The notes: generated by a model not told the origin, from the letters alone. DNA of 64,000 nucleotides from Ruegeria discodermiae (GCF_030758345.1 NZ_JAVAMO010000001.1:1054001-1118000); one strand, 5' to 3'. Shown: positions 19,349 to 28,203, numbered from the stretch's first letter. Numbers and translations are program-made.

Positions 19349-19815
19349 TCTCGCTCTGCCATCAGGGTGGCGATGGCCTCGGCCATGAACTTGCCCTGAG
19401 ACCCCGGCGTGACACCGCCGATACCGATACGGCGTCCCAGGCGCCACCAGAGCCCCGGTTGCCATGTACGGCCACCGGGGTTTTTCATGCGGATCAGAAA
19501 CCCGTTCGAGGGTTTGAAGGCAAACGCGCCCCGATCCAGGGCTTCGATTTCGGAAATCTCGGCGATCACCACGCCCGCGCTGCTGCGCAGTTGGGTCGCG
19601 GTCAGCTCGATCCGGTGTTCGGTGGCCCGATAAAGACGCAGAGCCAGCCAGATCGACAGCCCCCCTGCCCCGATCAGAAACAGTTGCCATCCTGGCGCAG
19701 GCGGGGTCGCAAGCGCGACGTAGAACACCAAGACTCCCAATGCGCATAGGATGGCTATCGCAAACCACCGCCGTGGAGCGGATGCCTCAATGACCGCCAA
19801 AACCTCATCCGACAT
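19345..19815 (-). CDS. Two-segment membrane protein of unknown function
   Basis: 156 residues. Two adjacent hydrophobic stretches (AIAILCALGVLVFYVAL and LFLIGAGGLSIWLAL) lie near the N-terminus, followed by a cytoplasmic beta-rich part (HRIELTATQLRSSAGVVIAE) that resembles a PH-like domain, though I cannot confirm this. The arrangement is common in small Rhodobacterales membrane proteins. It converges on the TadE-like gene and has no evident operon partner. Confidence 0.65.
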   Translation of the reverse strand: MSDEVLAVIEASAPRRWFAIAILCALGVLVFYVALATPPAPGWQLFLIGAGGLSIWLALRLYRATEHRIELTATQLRSSAGVVIAEISEIEALDRGAFAFKPSNGFLIRMKNPGGRTWQPGLWWRLGRRIGIGGVTPGSQGKFMAEAIATLMAERD

Positions 19816-19913
19816 GCTGCCCCTCCGCCTGTTGCGCCCGCCTGCTTACTCCATCACATGAGCAGCGAACAGAGGGGATTGCCCTGTCTTCGCCTCGTGG
19901 CTAGCCTGACGCC

Positions 19914-21092
19914 ATGGTCTATCCTGCAAATCGTGATGCACTGACTCGACCCACCGATGCCGCGGCGGGGATCGAGGTGACGGAGGCCTTCGAACGATTC
20001 AGCCAGCGTAACGACATCTTCACGCGCGCGATGTGGGATGATCGGGTCAAATCCAAGCACAGCGACAAGTTCTTCAGCTCCTACCGGATGGATGCGACAC
20101 CGCGCCGGGGCGACGGGTTTTCGCAGCGTGACTTTGCCCTGCGCAATGCGGCCTGGCTGATCTCGGACGTGATGACCAATCGCTACGCCGATCAGGGGCG
20201 CCGCGAAGGGTTTCAGGCCGCGATCAGCGATGACACGCCGGTTGCCCCCAAGGCGGTCGAGATCGACGCGCCCGATAAAATGTCTGCGGAAATCAAACGG
20301 GTCGCCGCCTTCTTCGGCGCCGATCTTTGCGGCATCACCGAGTTGGATACACGCTGGCTCTACACGGCACGCGTCGATACCCGCGACATGAGCGAAGCAC
20401 CCTCGGACCTGCCAGACGGCATGACATCGGTGATCGTGCTGGGCCATGAGATGGATAAGGAGTTGGTCGCCACCTACCCTTCGGCGCTGGCCGGTGCGGC
20501 GACGGGGCGGGAATACAGCCACGAGGCCGCAGTGGTGATGCAGGTGGCGGGCTATATCCGCAATCTGGGCTATCGCGCGGTGGCGTCGATGAACGATACC
20601 GGGCTGGTGATCCCCTATGCGATCAAGGCAGGCCTGGGTGAATATGCCCGCAACCAGATGGTGATCACCCCGGAATTCGGCCCGCGCCTGCGGTTTTCCA
20701 AGATTTTCACCGATCTACCGCTGGCCCACGACCTGCCCCGCCCGCTGGGCGTGCGGGCCTTCTGTGATATCTGCACCAAATGCGCCGATGCCTGCCCGGT
20801 CAAAGCCTTGCCTTATGGGCCGCCTTCGACTGAAACGGCGAATCTATCCGCGATAAAGGGCGTGCGCAAATGGACATCGGATGCCGAGAAATGCTTTGGC
20901 TTCTGGGCCAAACTGTCCACCGATTGCGCGATCTGTATGCGGGTCTGTCCGTTCAACCGCGACTTCACCCGGTTGCGCGACCGGCTCTGGCTGAAACTGG
21001 CGCTGTCGCGCTTGCGCAAGCTTGCGCTTTGGCTCGACCGCAAGCGAGGTGGACGGGTCAAGCCAAGTGCATGGTGGCAGGAGACAGATTAA
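19914..21092 (+). CDS. Reductive-dehalogenase-like double 4Fe-4S protein
   Basis: 392 residues. The C-terminal third has two ferredoxin-type cluster motifs: C284, C287, C290, C294 (CDICTKCADACP) and C338, C341, C345 (CAICMRVCP) with a further Cys near 327. Upstream, YAIKAGLGEYARNQMV and PRLRFSKIFTDLPL match the corrinoid-binding core of reductive dehalogenases and of the related epoxyqueuosine reductase QueG. There is no Tat signal and no membrane partner gene, so a cytoplasmic, non-respiratory role is likely. The substrate is unknown, and QueG itself is less likely because its usual C-terminal signature is missing. Confidence 0.75.
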   Translation: MVYPANRDALTRPTDAAAGIEVTEAFERFSQRNDIFTRAMWDDRVKSKHSDKFFSSYRMDATPRRGDGFSQRDFALRNAAWLISDVMTNRYADQGRREGFQAAISDDTPVAPKAVEIDAPDKMSAEIKRVAAFFGADLCGITELDTRWLYTARVDTRDMSEAPSDLPDGMTSVIVLGHEMDKELVATYPSALAGAATGREYSHEAAVVMQVAGYIRNLGYRAVASMNDTGLVIPYAIKAGLGEYARNQMVITPEFGPRLRFSKIFTDLPLAHDLPRPLGVRAFCDICTKCADACPVKALPYGPPSTETANLSAIKGVRKWTSDAEKCFGFWAKLSTDCAICMRVCPFNRDFTRLRDRLWLKLALSRLRKLALWLDRKRGGRVKPSAWWQETD

Positions 21093-21263
21093 CCTTTACG
21101 CCTAGGTATCTGATATTACTTGTTAGTTACCCTTTGCACCAGCGATGATCAGCACAGCAGCGTTGCTGCGCAAAATCGCACACCCATCGTTCGAATGGCG
21201 GCAATTGCCCTGCCGGGCAAAACCCATAGCTTTGTCCCAAACCGACATTGAAGGAGGCAAACT

Positions 21264-22175
21264 ATGTCCCTCAGACCCACCATCGAAACCCGAAAAGCCA
21301 TGCCGCATATCGAAGGGGCCGGCGTAAAGCTGCACCGCGCTTTCGGCTTTCAGGACCCTAGCGAGTTGGACCCGTTCCTGCTGTTTGACGATTTCCGCAA
21401 TGACCATCCCGAGGATTACCTGCGCGGCTTCCCCTGGCACCCCCATCGCGGGATCGAGACGATTACTTACGTATTGTCCGGCACCGTCGAACATGGCGAC
21501 TCGCTGGGCAATACCGGCACGTTGGGTGCGGGCGATGTGCAATGGATGACCGCAGGGTCGGGGATCATGCATCAGGAGATGCCGCAGGGCAACGCGGCGG
21601 GCCAGATGCATGGGTTCCAGCTCTGGGGCAACCTGCCCGCCAGCCAAAAGATGACGGCCCCGCGGTATCAGGATGTGGCCTCGGGCGAGATTCCGGAGGT
21701 GATCGATGATGACGGCACGCGCGTTAAGGTGATCGTGGGGTCGTTCTGGGGCAAGACCGGTCCGGTGGACGGTATCGCCGCTGACCCGCAATATCTGGAC
21801 ATCCAGATACCAGCCGGGGTGCGCAAGACCTTCCGCATCGACACCTATCGACGCGCGTTCGCCTATATCTTCGAAGGTCAGGCGGCGTTTGCCGATGCCT
21901 CTGCGCCCAGCGGTGTGTTGCTGGAAAAGGAAGTTGCGGGCGAAGAGGTCAATATCCGCGACCTGTCAGGCGACCGCACACTGGTGCGCTTTGGCACCGG
22001 GGATGAGATTACGGTGCAGGCAGGCCCCGAGGGTGTGCGTTTCTTGCTGATCTCGGGCGCACCGATTGCCGAGCCGGTCGCCTGGCACGGGCCCATCGTG
22101 ATGAACACGCAGGCCGAGTTGCAACAGGCGATGCGCGACCTGCGCAATGGCACCTTCATCCGCCCGGCGCACTGA
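21264..22175 (+). CDS. Pirin family protein
   Basis: 303 residues with an ideal GGAGG ribosome site. The N-terminal cupin carries the pirin signature FPWHPHRGIETITYVLSG and the metal His/Glu set completed by GIMHQEMP. The second cupin lacks ligands, as usual. Pirins bind iron; some bacterial members oxidise quercetin or regulate metabolism, but none of that can be read here. A small ABM-domain gene follows after a hairpin. Confidence 0.92.
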   Translation: MSLRPTIETRKAMPHIEGAGVKLHRAFGFQDPSELDPFLLFDDFRNDHPEDYLRGFPWHPHRGIETITYVLSGTVEHGDSLGNTGTLGAGDVQWMTAGSGIMHQEMPQGNAAGQMHGFQLWGNLPASQKMTAPRYQDVASGEIPEVIDDDGTRVKVIVGSFWGKTGPVDGIAADPQYLDIQIPAGVRKTFRIDTYRRAFAYIFEGQAAFADASAPSGVLLEKEVAGEEVNIRDLSGDRTLVRFGTGDEITVQAGPEGVRFLLISGAPIAEPVAWHGPIVMNTQAELQQAMRDLRNGTFIRPAH

Positions 22176-22195
22176 ACCCGCGTAATTGTGCTAGA

Positions 22196-22224
22196 ATGGC
22201 CTCCTTTCAAAAGAGGGAGGCCAT
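22196..22224 (+). promoter_or_regulatory. Hairpin that sequesters a ribosome-binding site
   Basis: ATGGCCTCC (22196-22204) pairs perfectly with GGAGGCCAT (22216-22224) around an 11-base loop. The right arm contains the GGAGG that must serve the ATG at 22226, one base further on. In mRNA the 9-bp stem would hide the ribosome site. No T-run follows, so a simple terminator is less likely. Confidence 0.55.
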
Positions 22225-22225
22225 C

Positions 22226-22516
22226 ATGATCATCCGCATATTTCGCGCCATTATCTATGAAGAGCGCGTTGATGAGCTTCGCACATTCCTGACCCAGACC
22301 GCCCTGCCCCTGATGCGCGAGCAAACCGGGCTGGTCTCGATCACCGCCGGGTTGCCCCGCCCCGAATCTCCGAACGAGTTCTGTCTGGTGATGGTTTGGG
22401 ACTCTGTAGCGTCGCTCGCGGCCTTTGCCGGGGAAGACTGGCAGAAGCCCCATATCATGCCGGAAGAAGAAGGCATCGTGCGCGACCGCTTTCTGCACCA
22501 TTTCGATATGGCCTAG
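22226..22516 (+). CDS. Antibiotic biosynthesis monooxygenase (ABM) domain protein
   Basis: 96 residues from the ATG at 22226, which has a strong GGAGG; an in-frame ATG at 22196 lies in the left arm of the hairpin and would add 10 unconserved residues. The chain fits the dimeric alpha/beta ABM fold (IFRAIIYEERVDELRTFL; GLVSITAGLP; VMVWDSVASLAAF). Such small proteins are quinol or heme monooxygenases or stress proteins; the substrate is unknown. The stop is 3 bases from the convergent TetR gene. Confidence 0.75.
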   Translation: MIIRIFRAIIYEERVDELRTFLTQTALPLMREQTGLVSITAGLPRPESPNEFCLVMVWDSVASLAAFAGEDWQKPHIMPEEEGIVRDRFLHHFDMA

Positions 22517-22519
22517 CCG

Positions 22520-23107
22520 TCAGGCGGCCACCGCCTTGCGCACCATCGACCAATAGACCGCCTCGACCTCGTCCAGCGACAGCCGCCCGCCGCTGCGATA
22601 CCAGGTGTTGACCCCGTTCAGCATGGCAATGACCCCCAGCGTGGCAAGCTTGGTGTCGGGCACCGAAAACACCCCCGCAGCACTGCCATCGCGCAGGATG
22701 TCCTGCAGGTCGCGCTCATAGTCTCCGCGCAACTCCTCTATCCGGGCGAAGTTTTCGGGGGTGAGGTTGCGCAACTCCATATAAGCGATGAACACCGCAT
22801 CGGGCCGTTCCAGATGAAAGCGGATGTGGAAGCGGACGAAATCACGCAAACGCGCTTCGGGATCACCCGCCCCCGCCTGCATGCGCCGCGTGTCCAGAAG
22901 CGTCTCCATATGATCCCGCATCAGCCGGAACAGCAGCGTCTGCTTGTCGGGGATGTAGTTATAAAGCGCCCCGGCCTGCACCCCCACCTGCGCCGCAATC
23001 TGGCGCATCGAGACGGCGGCATAGCCGTGCCGGGCAAAAAGCTCCAGCGCCGCTGCCTGAATGCGCGGGCCGGTAATGTCGGAATGCGAACCTTGGGTAC
23101 GTGCCAT
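22520..23107 (-). CDS. TetR family transcriptional regulator
   Basis: 195 residues. The N-terminal TetR helix-turn-helix runs about 15-60 (RIQAAALELFARHGYAAVSM then IAAQVGVQAGALYNY). The C-terminal part is an all-helical ligand domain with MLNGVNTWYRSGGRLSLDEV, similar to regulators of acyl-CoA or lipid metabolism, but the ligand is not known. A perfect 22-bp palindrome lies 10 bases upstream of the start (23118-23139), the expected operator for autoregulation. The gene converges on the ABM gene. Confidence 0.88.
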   Translation of the reverse strand: MARTQGSHSDITGPRIQAAALELFARHGYAAVSMRQIAAQVGVQAGALYNYIPDKQTLLFRLMRDHMETLLDTRRMQAGAGDPEARLRDFVRFHIRFHLERPDAVFIAYMELRNLTPENFARIEELRGDYERDLQDILRDGSAAGVFSVPDTKLATLGVIAMLNGVNTWYRSGGRLSLDEVEAVYWSMVRKAVAA

Positions 23108-23117
23108 GAGACAAAGC

Positions 23118-23139
23118 TATCTGAACATATGTTCAGATA
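23118..23139. promoter_or_regulatory. Perfect 22-bp palindrome, probable TetR operator
   Basis: The half-site TATCTGAACAT is followed at once by its exact reverse complement. It sits 10 bases before the TetR gene start and 62 bases before the divergent lipoprotein gene, so binding could control both. Confidence 0.75.
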
Positions 23140-23201
23140 AAACCCCACTTGCGCGCGCAGCCATGCCGTTGCATCACCGGTATGTGGAAGGATGTAAGTG
23201 C

Positions 23202-23489
23202 ATGACGGGACGGGTTCTTGTGTTGATCGGGGCGATGCTGCTGGCAGTGACCGCCTGCACCAATGTGCCCGAGCTTGATGACGAGATCAGCCCGCAACTG
23301 CGCAATAGCAGATATCCCGCACTCATCCCGCTGGAGGACGCGCTTGGCCCGCCGGTCGATCCGCAAGCCGAAGCGCAAGAGATCGAGGAAGAGCTGGAGG
23401 CGCGCGCCGCCGCGCTGCAGAACCGCGCGCGGCAATTGCAGGCGCCACAGCCCGATGATGGCGCAACCACGCCCGACAACGCCCAATAA
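23202..23489 (+). CDS. Small lipoprotein
   Basis: 95 residues from the ATG at 23202; earlier in-frame starts would run through the TetR operator. MTGRVLVLIGAMLLAVTAC is a lipoprotein signal with lipobox AVTAC. The middle (QAEAQEIEEELEARAAALQNRARQL, quoted here only as a helical, charged stretch from about 58) is likely a coiled coil, and the C-terminus is polar. The gene is divergent from TetR and about 105 bases before hom. No function is recognised. Confidence 0.7.
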   Translation: MTGRVLVLIGAMLLAVTACTNVPELDDEISPQLRNSRYPALIPLEDALGPPVDPQAEAQEIEEELEARAAALQNRARQLQAPQPDDGATTPDNAQ

Positions 23490-23596
23490 GCCACCACGCT
23501 CCATTGCACCGGCCCGGTGAACCCGATAAGGCACGGTCGCAAGTGACATGCCGCTGCAAAGGCGCGGCCAATACGAGCAGAAAGGACCGGTGAGAC

Positions 23597-24883
23597 ATGG
23601 CGCAGCCGCTGCGGTTAGGGATTGCAGGTTTGGGAACCGTCGGCACCGGTGTCGTCAAGATCATACGACGTCAGGCCGACCTATTGGAAAAACGCACCGG
23701 GCGACGGATCGAGATCACCGCCGTATCGGCCCGCGATGCCAGCAAGGATCGCGGCGTCAGCCTGTCCTCCTATGTCTGGGAAAGCGACCCGGTTGCGCTG
23801 GCGCAGCGCGACGACGTGGATGTTTTTGTTGAGCTGATGGGCGGCTCCGAGGGCACCGCCAAGGACGCAACAGAGGCAGCGCTGGCGGCGGGCAAGGATG
23901 TGGTCACCGCCAACAAGGCGCTGCTGGCCATTCACGGTCAGGCGCTGGCTGAACAGGCCGAGGCCTCGGGTCATGTGATCCGCTTCGAGGCCGCCGTTGC
24001 CGGGGGCATCCCGGTGATCAAGTCACTGACCGAAGGTCTGGCGGGCAATGAGATCACCCGCGTCATGGGCGTGATGAACGGCACCTGCAACTATATACTC
24101 ACCCGGATGGAAGCGGACGGTCTGGGCTATAACGCCCTGTTCGAGGAAGCCGAGCGGTTGGGCTATCTGGAGGCCGACCCCAATCTGGACGTGGGCGGTA
24201 TCGATGCCGGGCACAAGCTGGCATTGCTGGCCTCCATTGCCTTCGGCACCAAGCCGAATTTCGACGACGTGGTGCTGGAAGGCATCCAGCGGATCAGTCT
24301 GGAAGACATCCGTCAGGCCGCCGATATGGGCTTCCGTATCAAGCTGCTAGGCGTGGCCCAACGCACCGCTCGCGGCTTGGAACAGCGTATGCAGCCCTGT
24401 CTGGTGCCTGCGCAATCTCCGTTGGGCCAGCTTGAGGGCGGCACGAATATGGTGGTGATCGAAGGCGACGCGGTCGAACAGATCGTGCTGCGCGGCCCCG
24501 GCGCGGGCGAAGGCCCGACCGCCAGCGCCGTTGTCGGCGATATCTGCGATCTGGCGCGCGGTCTGCGCATCTCGACCTTCGGGCAGCCGGCAACCACGCT
24601 GGAGGCGGCGCAACCCGCCCGCACCGGCCTGCCCGCCCCCTATTATCTGCGCATGGCGCTGCTGGACAAACCCGGAGCACTGGCCAAGGTGGCCTCGATT
24701 CTGGGCGACGCGGGTGTCTCCATCGACCGGATGCGCCAATACGGTCATAGCGACACCAAGGCGCCGGTGCTGATCGTGACCCACAAAACCACCCGCGCCG
24801 CGCTCGATGACGCGCTTGAGGCGTTTGACCGGACCGATGTCATCGCAGAACAACCCGTGGCGCTCAGGATCGAAGAGGTATGA
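23597..24883 (+). CDS. hom: Homoserine dehydrogenase
   Basis: 428 residues. The N-terminal Rossmann motif is GLGTVGTGVVKI, and ATANKALLA-type and GVMNGTCNYILTRME segments mark the catalytic domain. A C-terminal ACT domain starts near residue 350 (YYLRMALLDKPGALAKVA), the usual threonine-feedback site. The enzyme reduces aspartate semialdehyde to homoserine for threonine and methionine synthesis. hom-glpX-recJ on one strand is a familiar order in Rhodobacterales. A hairpin follows the stop. Confidence 0.96.
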   Translation: MAQPLRLGIAGLGTVGTGVVKIIRRQADLLEKRTGRRIEITAVSARDASKDRGVSLSSYVWESDPVALAQRDDVDVFVELMGGSEGTAKDATEAALAAGKDVVTANKALLAIHGQALAEQAEASGHVIRFEAAVAGGIPVIKSLTEGLAGNEITRVMGVMNGTCNYILTRMEADGLGYNALFEEAERLGYLEADPNLDVGGIDAGHKLALLASIAFGTKPNFDDVVLEGIQRISLEDIRQAADMGFRIKLLGVAQRTARGLEQRMQPCLVPAQSPLGQLEGGTNMVVIEGDAVEQIVLRGPGAGEGPTASAVVGDICDLARGLRISTFGQPATTLEAAQPARTGLPAPYYLRMALLDKPGALAKVASILGDAGVSIDRMRQYGHSDTKAPVLIVTHKTTRAALDDALEAFDRTDVIAEQPVALRIEEV

Positions 24884-24889
24884 GCGGGT

Positions 24890-24908
24890 GGCAGGGACGC
24901 TCCCTGCC
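24890..24908 (+). terminator. Hairpin after hom
   Basis: GGCAGGGA / TCCCTGCC is a perfect 8-bp stem with a 3-base loop, extended by GCGG/CCGC with a small bulge. It begins 6 bases after the hom stop. The T-run is weak, so this may be an attenuator. A 10-bp palindrome AACACGTGTT (24954-24963) lies further on, 22 bases before glpX. Confidence 0.5.
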
Positions 24909-24985
24909 CCGCCAAATCTCTTGCCGTGCTGGTGCAAGCCGCGCTATCCCCGAAACACGTGTTCAAATGACCAAAGGACTTTGCA

Positions 24986-25963
24986 ATGAGCCCCGCCAAA
25001 TATGATTTCAATGACCGGATGCTATCGCTGGGGCTTGCCCGCGTGGCCGAACAGGCGGCGCTGGCCTCAGCCTCGCTTGTGGGACGGGGCGACGAAAAGG
25101 CCGCTGATCAGGCGGCCGTGAACGCCATGCGCGAGCAATTGAACCTGCTTGATATCGCGGGTGTCGTGGTGATCGGCGAAGGCGAGCGCGACGAGGCCCC
25201 GATGCTCTATATCGGCGAAGAGGTCGGCACGGGCGACGGCCCCGGCGTCGATATCGCGCTGGATCCTCTGGAGGGCACGACGCTCACCGCCAAGGATATG
25301 CCCAATGCGCTGACCGTTATCGCCATGGGTCCGCGCGGCTCGATGCTGCATGCGCCGGACGTCTACATGGACAAGTTGGCGGTTGGGCCGGGATTCCCCG
25401 AAGGTGTCGTGTCGCTGGATATGAGCCCTGCGGAACGGGTCGAGGCGCTGGCCAAGGCCAAGGGCTGTTCGGCGGCGGACATCACCGTCTGCATCCTTGA
25501 GCGCCCGCGCCATGAGGCGATGATCGCCGAGGTGCGCCAGACCGGCGCGTCGATCCGCCTGATCACCGATGGCGACGTCGCAGGCGTGATGCATTGCGCC
25601 GAATCCGAGACCACCGGCATCGACATGTATATGGGCCAGGGGGGGGCGCCCGAGGGCGTGCTGGCCGCTGCCGCGCTGAAATGCATGGGCGGGCAGATCT
25701 TCGGCCGCCTCGTCTTCCGCAATGATGACGAAAAGGGCCGCGCCGCCAAGGCAGGGATCACCGATCTGGACCGGATTTATGCCCGTGATGAGATGGTGAC
25801 CTCGGATGTGATCTTTGCCGCTACCGGCGTCACCGGCGGCTCGCTGCTGCCGCGCATCAAGCGCGAGCCGGGCTGGGTCGAGACCACGACGCTGCTGATG
25901 CGCTCCAAGACCGGCTCGGTGCGCCGGATGTCCTACCGGACGCCTCTGCACTCGCATCAGTAA
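24986..25963 (+). CDS. glpX: Class II fructose-1,6-bisphosphatase GlpX
   Basis: 325 residues, the family length. VVIGEGERDEAPML and DIALDPLEGTTL hold the acidic metal and phosphate ligands of the lithium-sensitive class II enzyme. It dephosphorylates fructose-1,6-bisphosphate in gluconeogenesis in the cytoplasm. AAAGGAC precedes the ATG. It lies between hom and recJ, with hairpins on both sides that could separate the transcripts. Confidence 0.96.
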   Translation: MSPAKYDFNDRMLSLGLARVAEQAALASASLVGRGDEKAADQAAVNAMREQLNLLDIAGVVVIGEGERDEAPMLYIGEEVGTGDGPGVDIALDPLEGTTLTAKDMPNALTVIAMGPRGSMLHAPDVYMDKLAVGPGFPEGVVSLDMSPAERVEALAKAKGCSAADITVCILERPRHEAMIAEVRQTGASIRLITDGDVAGVMHCAESETTGIDMYMGQGGAPEGVLAAAALKCMGGQIFGRLVFRNDDEKGRAAKAGITDLDRIYARDEMVTSDVIFAATGVTGGSLLPRIKREPGWVETTTLLMRSKTGSVRRMSYRTPLHSHQ

Positions 25964-25990
25964 CCGCGCACCATGCTGGTCAGAAAACAC

Positions 25991-26015
25991 AGGCCGGGCC
26001 GATCAGGTCCGGCCT
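25991..26015 (+). terminator. Probable glpX terminator
   Basis: AGGCCGGGCC pairs with GGTCCGGCCT (10 bp with one G-U) around the loop GATCA and is followed by TTGT. It lies 28 bases after the glpX stop. Confidence 0.6.
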
Positions 26016-26049
26016 TGTCATGTCCGGGCAGGAATGAGAACACGGGACC

Positions 26050-27801
26050 ATGAGCTTTCTTGGGGTTGAGACATCGCTGACCGGGCGCCGCTGGGTCGGA
26101 CCGTCAACAGATACCGATCGCGCCGCCGACATGATCCGGCAGCAGGCGGACCTGCCCGATGCGCTGTGCAAGGTGCTGGCGCGCCGCGGCGTGCCCGCGA
26201 TCGAGGCCAGGGGATTTCTGCACCCAACCCTGAAAGACCTGCTGCCTGATCCGCGCAGTCTGAAGGATATGGAGGCCGCCGCCGCCCGGTTCCTCGACGC
26301 GGTCAGCAAGCGGCAGCGGATCGCGATCTTTGCCGATTATGACGTGGATGGCGGCAGTTCGGCGGCGCTGCTGCTGGTCTGGCTGCGACAGATGGGCCTT
26401 AAGGCGACGCTCTATGTGCCTGACCGGATCGACGAGGGCTATGGCCCCAACGCCCCCGCCATGGCGGATCTGGCCCGGTCACACGACCTGATCATCTGCG
26501 TCGATTGCGGCACGCTCAGCCACGAGCCGATCGCTGCGGCCAAAGGCGCGGATGTGATCGTGCTGGACCACCATCTGGGTGCCGAAACCCTGCCCGACTG
26601 TATGGCGGTGGTGAACCCCAACCGGCAGGATGAGAGCGGCGATCTGAGCTACCTCTGCGCTGCCGCCGTCGTGTTCCTGATGCTGGTCGAAGCGCGACGG
26701 CAATTGCGCGAGGCGGGCCAGCCCACCGGCCCGGACCTGCTGGCGCTGCTCGATCTGGTGGCGCTGGCGACCGTGGCCGATGTGGCCCCGCTGGTGGGCG
26801 GGAACCGCGCGCTGGTGCGGCAGGGGCTCAAGGTCATGGCGGCACGCCAGCGCCCGGGCATCGTCGCCCTGTCCGACATCGCGCGAATGGAAACCGCGCC
26901 GACCTCCTACCATCTGGGCTTTCTGCTGGGGCCGCGTGTCAATGCGGGCGGGCGGATTGGCAAGGCCGATCTGGGCGCGCGGCTGCTGGCCACCGATTCG
27001 ATGGTCGAAGCGGAAGTGCTGGCGCAACAGTTGGACCAGTTGAACACCGAGCGGCGCGAGATCGAAAATGCCGTGCGTGCCGCAGCCCTGGCGCAGGGTG
27101 AAGAGCGCGGGCTCGACGCGCCGCTGGTCTGGGCCGCCGGGGACGGCTGGCACCCCGGCGTTGTCGGCATCGTGGCCTCGCGCCTGAAGGACACCGCCAA
27201 TCGTCCCGCCATCGTGATCGGCTTTGACGGAGACGAGGGCAAGGGCTCGGGCCGCTCGGTGCCGGGCGTCGATCTGGGCGCTTCGATCCAGCGACTGGCG
27301 GCCGAGGGGCTTCTGGTCAAGGGCGGCGGGCACAAGATGGCCGCAGGTCTGACAGTGATGCGCGACAAGCTGGAACCGGCAATGGAACGGCTGTCTGAGA
27401 TGCTGGCCAAACAGGGCGCCGGAGAAGGCGGCGCCCGCGACCTGCGGCTGGATGGTGCGCTGATGCCCGGCGCGGCCACGGTCGAATTGATCGAACGGCT
27501 GGAAGAGGCCGGACCCTTTGGAGCCAGCGCCCCTGCCCCGCGTTTCGCCCTGCCCGATCTTGCGGTTCGCTTCGCCAAACGGGTGGGCGAGACGCATTTG
27601 AAACTGTCGCTGAGCGACGGAATGTCGGCTGGCATAGACGCGATCGCATTCGGCGCGTTCGACAGCGATCTGGGATCCCGGTTGAGCAACCATGGCGGCG
27701 CCCGCTTTCACGTTGCCGGTCGGCTGGAGATCAACAACTGGGGCGGCCGCCAGAGCGTCCAACTGCGTCTGGATGATGCAGCGGAGGCTGCAAGGCAATG
27801 A
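26050..27801 (+). CDS. recJ: Single-stranded-DNA exonuclease RecJ
   Basis: 583 residues. DHH-family motifs appear in order: FADYDVDGGSSAALLL, IICVDCGT, VIVLDHHLGAET, and the DHHA1 motif VKGGGHKMAAGLT. The C-terminus is an OB-fold-like part. RecJ degrades single-stranded DNA 5' to 3' in recombination and repair. In motif I the usual Ala-Thr is Gly-Ser (VDGGSS), a mild variation. The tRNA-Glu gene follows after about 100 bases. Confidence 0.96.
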   Translation: MSFLGVETSLTGRRWVGPSTDTDRAADMIRQQADLPDALCKVLARRGVPAIEARGFLHPTLKDLLPDPRSLKDMEAAAARFLDAVSKRQRIAIFADYDVDGGSSAALLLVWLRQMGLKATLYVPDRIDEGYGPNAPAMADLARSHDLIICVDCGTLSHEPIAAAKGADVIVLDHHLGAETLPDCMAVVNPNRQDESGDLSYLCAAAVVFLMLVEARRQLREAGQPTGPDLLALLDLVALATVADVAPLVGGNRALVRQGLKVMAARQRPGIVALSDIARMETAPTSYHLGFLLGPRVNAGGRIGKADLGARLLATDSMVEAEVLAQQLDQLNTERREIENAVRAAALAQGEERGLDAPLVWAAGDGWHPGVVGIVASRLKDTANRPAIVIGFDGDEGKGSGRSVPGVDLGASIQRLAAEGLLVKGGGHKMAAGLTVMRDKLEPAMERLSEMLAKQGAGEGGARDLRLDGALMPGAATVELIERLEEAGPFGASAPAPRFALPDLAVRFAKRVGETHLKLSLSDGMSAGIDAIAFGAFDSDLGSRLSNHGGARFHVAGRLEINNWGGRQSVQLRLDDAAEAARQ

Positions 27802-27857
27802 AATTATTGAGAAATGCCGAACCGACAAAAAAATCCCCAAAAAGCTCATTTTTCCGC

Positions 27858-27886
27858 TTGCAGGGTTACCCGCTAAACCGTAAAAG
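27858..27886 (+). promoter_or_regulatory. Candidate sigma-70 promoter of tRNA-Glu
   Basis: TTGCAG and TAAAAG are separated by exactly 17 bases, and the -10 element ends 19 bases before the mature tRNA 5' end. Matching by eye only. Confidence 0.5.
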
Positions 27887-27905
27887 CCCCTCCACAAGCT
27901 AGCGT

Positions 27906-27980
27906 GGCCCGTTCGTCTATCGGTTAGGACGCCAGGTTTTCAACCTGGAAAGAGGGGTTCGATTCCCCTACGGGCTACCA
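27906..27980 (+). tRNA. tRNA-Glu (anticodon UUC)
   Basis: 75 bases with an encoded CCA end. The acceptor stem pairs GGCCCGT with ACGGGCT (one G-U at the first pair). The anticodon stem is CCAGG/CCTGG around the loop TTTTCAA, giving anticodon TTC. The T-arm is AGGGG-TTCGATT-CCCCT. A small hairpin (CTGAGC/GCTCAG, 28017-28032) lies 36 bases downstream. Confidence 0.97.
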
Positions 27981-28166
27981 AAAGCTTCCTCTAAATCTCT
28001 GAATATAAATATATTTCTGAGCGGCGGCTCAGCAATGCCAGACGTTTTGCCCAGCAAATGAAATCTGATCCTGGCACCTCCCGGCACGCGGCAGGTTTCC
28101 GCACTTCGGATCGGTTGCAGCGCATTTATGCCGCGGTCAGTATGTATGCCAATCCACAAGATGGGA

Positions 28167-28203
28167 GGCAGGGAGACCTCCACTGAGTCAGTGTCCCCCT
28201 GCC
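28167..28203. repeat. Nested inverted repeat between tRNA-Glu and the repeat-protein gene
   Basis: Outer arms GGCAGGG (28167-28173) and CCCTGCC (28197-28203) enclose inner arms CACTG (28181-28185) and CAGTG (28189-28193). It lies 41 bases beyond the stop of the minus-strand gene at 28244 and could end that transcript, although no T-run follows. Confidence 0.4.

Noticed and set aside
26479-27897. 472-codon open frame opposite recJ
   Set aside because: Shadow of recJ, composition unlike a protein.
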